Origin: Candidatus Woesearchaeota archaeon
Lineage (GTDB): Archaea; Nanobdellota; Nanobdellia; Woesearchaeales; JAUUYB01
NCBI GenBank assembly: GCA_030590605.1
Contig: JAUUYB010000059.1
Span: 1-6,677 of the forward strand
DNA: 6,677 nt
Direction: 5' to 3'
In this document: piece after piece, positions 6,009-6,677 of the stretch
How the letters are laid out: every line of letters starts with the position of its first letter
How positions within the stretch are numbered: position 1 is the first letter of the stretch
Translations under genes and position numbers: made by a program
Notes under the pieces: generated by a model
Seen by the model: the letters and a program-made list of their open reading frames with translations, nothing else
Database searches by the model: none
Told to the model about the DNA's origin: nothing

Positions 6009-6368
6009 ATGAAAATACTCGTTGTCGATGATTCAGCGTTCATGAGAACGATGATAATCAATATCCTCAAGGATGGAAGTCATGAGATTATCCAGGCGTC
6101 AAACGGAAATGAGGCGATAGCAAGGTTCTCCGAAGCACAGCCTGACCTGGTCTTCATGGACATAGTCATGCCAGACAAAGACGGTGTACAAGCATTAAAG
6201 GAAATCAAAGCCATGGATTCGAACGCCAAGGTCGTAATGTGTACATCAGTCGGCGGGCAGGAGAAGATAGTGAACGATGCTATCCAAGCAGGTGCATCTG
6301 ACATCATCACCAAACCTTTCCGTCCTGAAGAGATAACCAAGGTCCTCGATAATATAACCAATTTCTGA
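6009..6368 (+). CDS. cheY: Chemotaxis response regulator CheY
   Basis: This 119-residue receiver is closest in style to the archaeal chemotaxis regulator CheY. It opens MKILVVDDSAFMRTMI, with acidic pair D7/D8, phospho-acceptor D51 (VFMDIVMPDKDG), T79 (MCTS), then the GGQEK loop, and K102 (TKPFRPEEI). In archaea phosphorylated CheY reaches the archaellum switch through adaptor proteins such as CheF; none is in this window, so the motility role is inference from the family. It follows the duplicated receivers by 15 bases with its own strong ribosome site, and it precedes a CheC start by 8 bases. A CheY and its CheC-type phosphatase next to each other is the usual logic. It is clearly more diverged from the first two receivers than they are from each other. 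Confidence 0.88.
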   Translation: MKILVVDDSAFMRTMIINILKDGSHEIIQASNGNEAIARFSEAQPDLVFMDIVMPDKDGVQALKEIKAMDSNAKVVMCTSVGGQEKIVNDAIQAGASDIITKPFRPEEITKVLDNITNF

Positions 6369-6376
6369 TACGGATC

Positions 6377-6532
6377 ATGGAAGAGATCATCACTCTTACA
6401 GACATGCAAAAAGATGCATTTGTAGAGACTGCAAATATCGGTGCGGGCAGCGCATCAAACTCCCTTTCTGAAATCCTTGGAAAAAGAGTCGATATCCGCC
6501 TGAGCGAGATAACAGAAACTTTCCCTAACTGA
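6377..6532 (+). pseudogene. Truncated CheC-type phosphatase (N-terminal 51 residues)
   Basis: The ORF encodes the start of a CheC-type phosphatase: DMQKDAFVETANIGAGSAS contains D13-x3-E17-x2-N20, the first active-site motif, followed by SNSLSEILGKRVDIRLSEI as in family members. It stops at codon 51, where CheC proteins normally run to about 200 residues, so the second motif and most of the fold are absent. The last codons (from 6513) are the left arm of a 14-base inverted repeat, and I could not find the missing part in any frame of the remaining 145 bases. The position 23 after N20 is S43, not the usual proline. There is no good ribosome site, and the gene starts 8 bases after cheY. Truncation by a hairpin element is the simplest reading; a natural short protein or assembly error is possible. 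Confidence 0.65.
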
Positions 6533-6602
6533 TATGTTCGTCCTAACTCCATCTTAAAAGATGGAGTATTAACGGACTCACACTATTGAGGGAAAGTTTC
6601 TG
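6513..6602. repeat. 90-base hairpin element with 14-base inverted repeats
   Basis: CAGAAACTTTCCCT (6513-6526) is the exact reverse complement of AGGGAAAGTTTCTG (6589-6602). Inside are GTCC (6540-6543) with GGAC (6574-6577), and a central palindrome ACTCCATCTT-AA-AAGATGGAGT (6546-6567) with perfect 10-base arms. Most of the 90 bases can fold into one long hairpin. There is no T-tract beside it, so it is not a plain terminator. It begins within the CheC reading frame and brings the stop codon. Confidence 0.75.
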
Positions 6603-6604
6603 GA

Positions 6605-6674
6605 ATCATAAAGTCGAGCTGTCGAGCTTGTATCCACCAGATGAATCAAGAGGTATTAAGCTCGACTTTATGAT
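6605..6674. repeat. 70-base inverted-repeat element at the window end
   Basis: ATCATAAAGTCGAGCT (6605-6620) is the exact reverse complement of AGCTCGACTTTATGAT (6659-6674). The left arm is followed by a partial second copy, GTCGAGCTT (6621-6629), which can also pair with AAGCTCGAC (6658-6666). This gives two alternative pairings. It starts two bases after the previous hairpin. No ORF is convincing across it. What lies beyond 6677 cannot be seen. Confidence 0.7.
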
Positions 6675-6677
6675 AAT

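Noticed and set aside
5621..6070. 149-residue minus-strand ORF across the second receiver gene (and a similar one at 5271-5624)
   Set aside because: These are antisense shadows. Both resemble each other only because the receiver genes under them are duplicated.
6546..6567. Intrinsic terminator of the receiver operon
   Set aside because: The 10-base palindrome is followed by GTATTAACGG and lacks a T-run, and archaeal termination does not need such hairpins.
6513..6602. Archaeal intron with a bulge-helix-bulge splice motif inside cheC
   Set aside because: The outer helix is a continuous 14 pairs with no paired three-base bulges, and removing the segment does not give recognisable CheC sequence in the bases that remain.
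6513..6674. Integron attC-type recombination sites
   Set aside because: The hairpins have the right size, but I could not place the GTTRRRY/RYYYAAC core pairs at the arm ends, and there is no integrase in view.
1..6677. CRISPR array or cas genes
   Set aside because: There are no regularly spaced direct repeats and no Cas-like protein. The repeats present are inverted pairs.

Overview
The window looks archaeal. Upstream of nearly every gene there is an A/T-rich TATA box about 25-35 bases before the expected transcript start. Strong Shine-Dalgarno sites of the GAGGTGA type appear beside leaderless-like starts. The tRNA gene carries no encoded CCA, and the proteins are archaeal in style: CheC and CheY, an S-layer-like lipoprotein and a MOFRL-family glycerate kinase. 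The lipoprotein resembles those of DPANN-type lineages (Woesearchaeota/Pacearchaeota), but that placement is inference from memory of the family. No rRNA or other phylogenetic marker is present.

Layout. 1-88: two small hairpins and the T-rich 3' flank of a tRNA. 90-171 (-): tRNA-Ser(CGA). 269-1744 (+): a 12-helix MFS transporter. 1749-2498 (-): a lipoprotein with a Cys-rich calcium-loop-like motif and an S-layer-like C-terminal domain, convergent with the transporter at a 4-base gap. 2499-2646: divergent promoters. 2647-2763 (+): a 38-codon leader ORF whose start repeats the start of the next gene and whose stop overlaps that gene's start. 2760-3659 (+): a CheC phosphatase fused to a CheY-like receiver that has lost its phospho-acceptor aspartate. 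3646-4932 (-): glycerate 2-kinase, overlapping the CheC gene tail to tail. 4933-5283: no convincing gene, but a 165-base element bounded by perfect 15-base inverted repeats, lying between two divergent promoters. 5284-6368 (+): three single-domain response regulators, the first two a tandem duplicate pair and the third a standard CheY. 6377-6532 (+): the first 51 codons of a second CheC, which ends inside a 14-base inverted repeat. 6513-6602 and 6605-6674: two adjacent long hairpins filling the end of the window.

How the genes fit together. The receivers and CheC proteins form a chemotaxis-type phospho-relay output set: CheY proteins carry the phosphoryl group and CheC removes it. No CheA kinase, receptor, CheB/CheR/CheD or archaellum gene is in the window, so the input and target are unknown. 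The transporter, glycerate kinase and lipoprotein are not obviously part of this module. The points most worth checking are the CheC/pseudo-receiver fusion, the duplicated-start leader ORF, the 165-base inverted-repeat element, and the truncation of the second CheC at a hairpin element.
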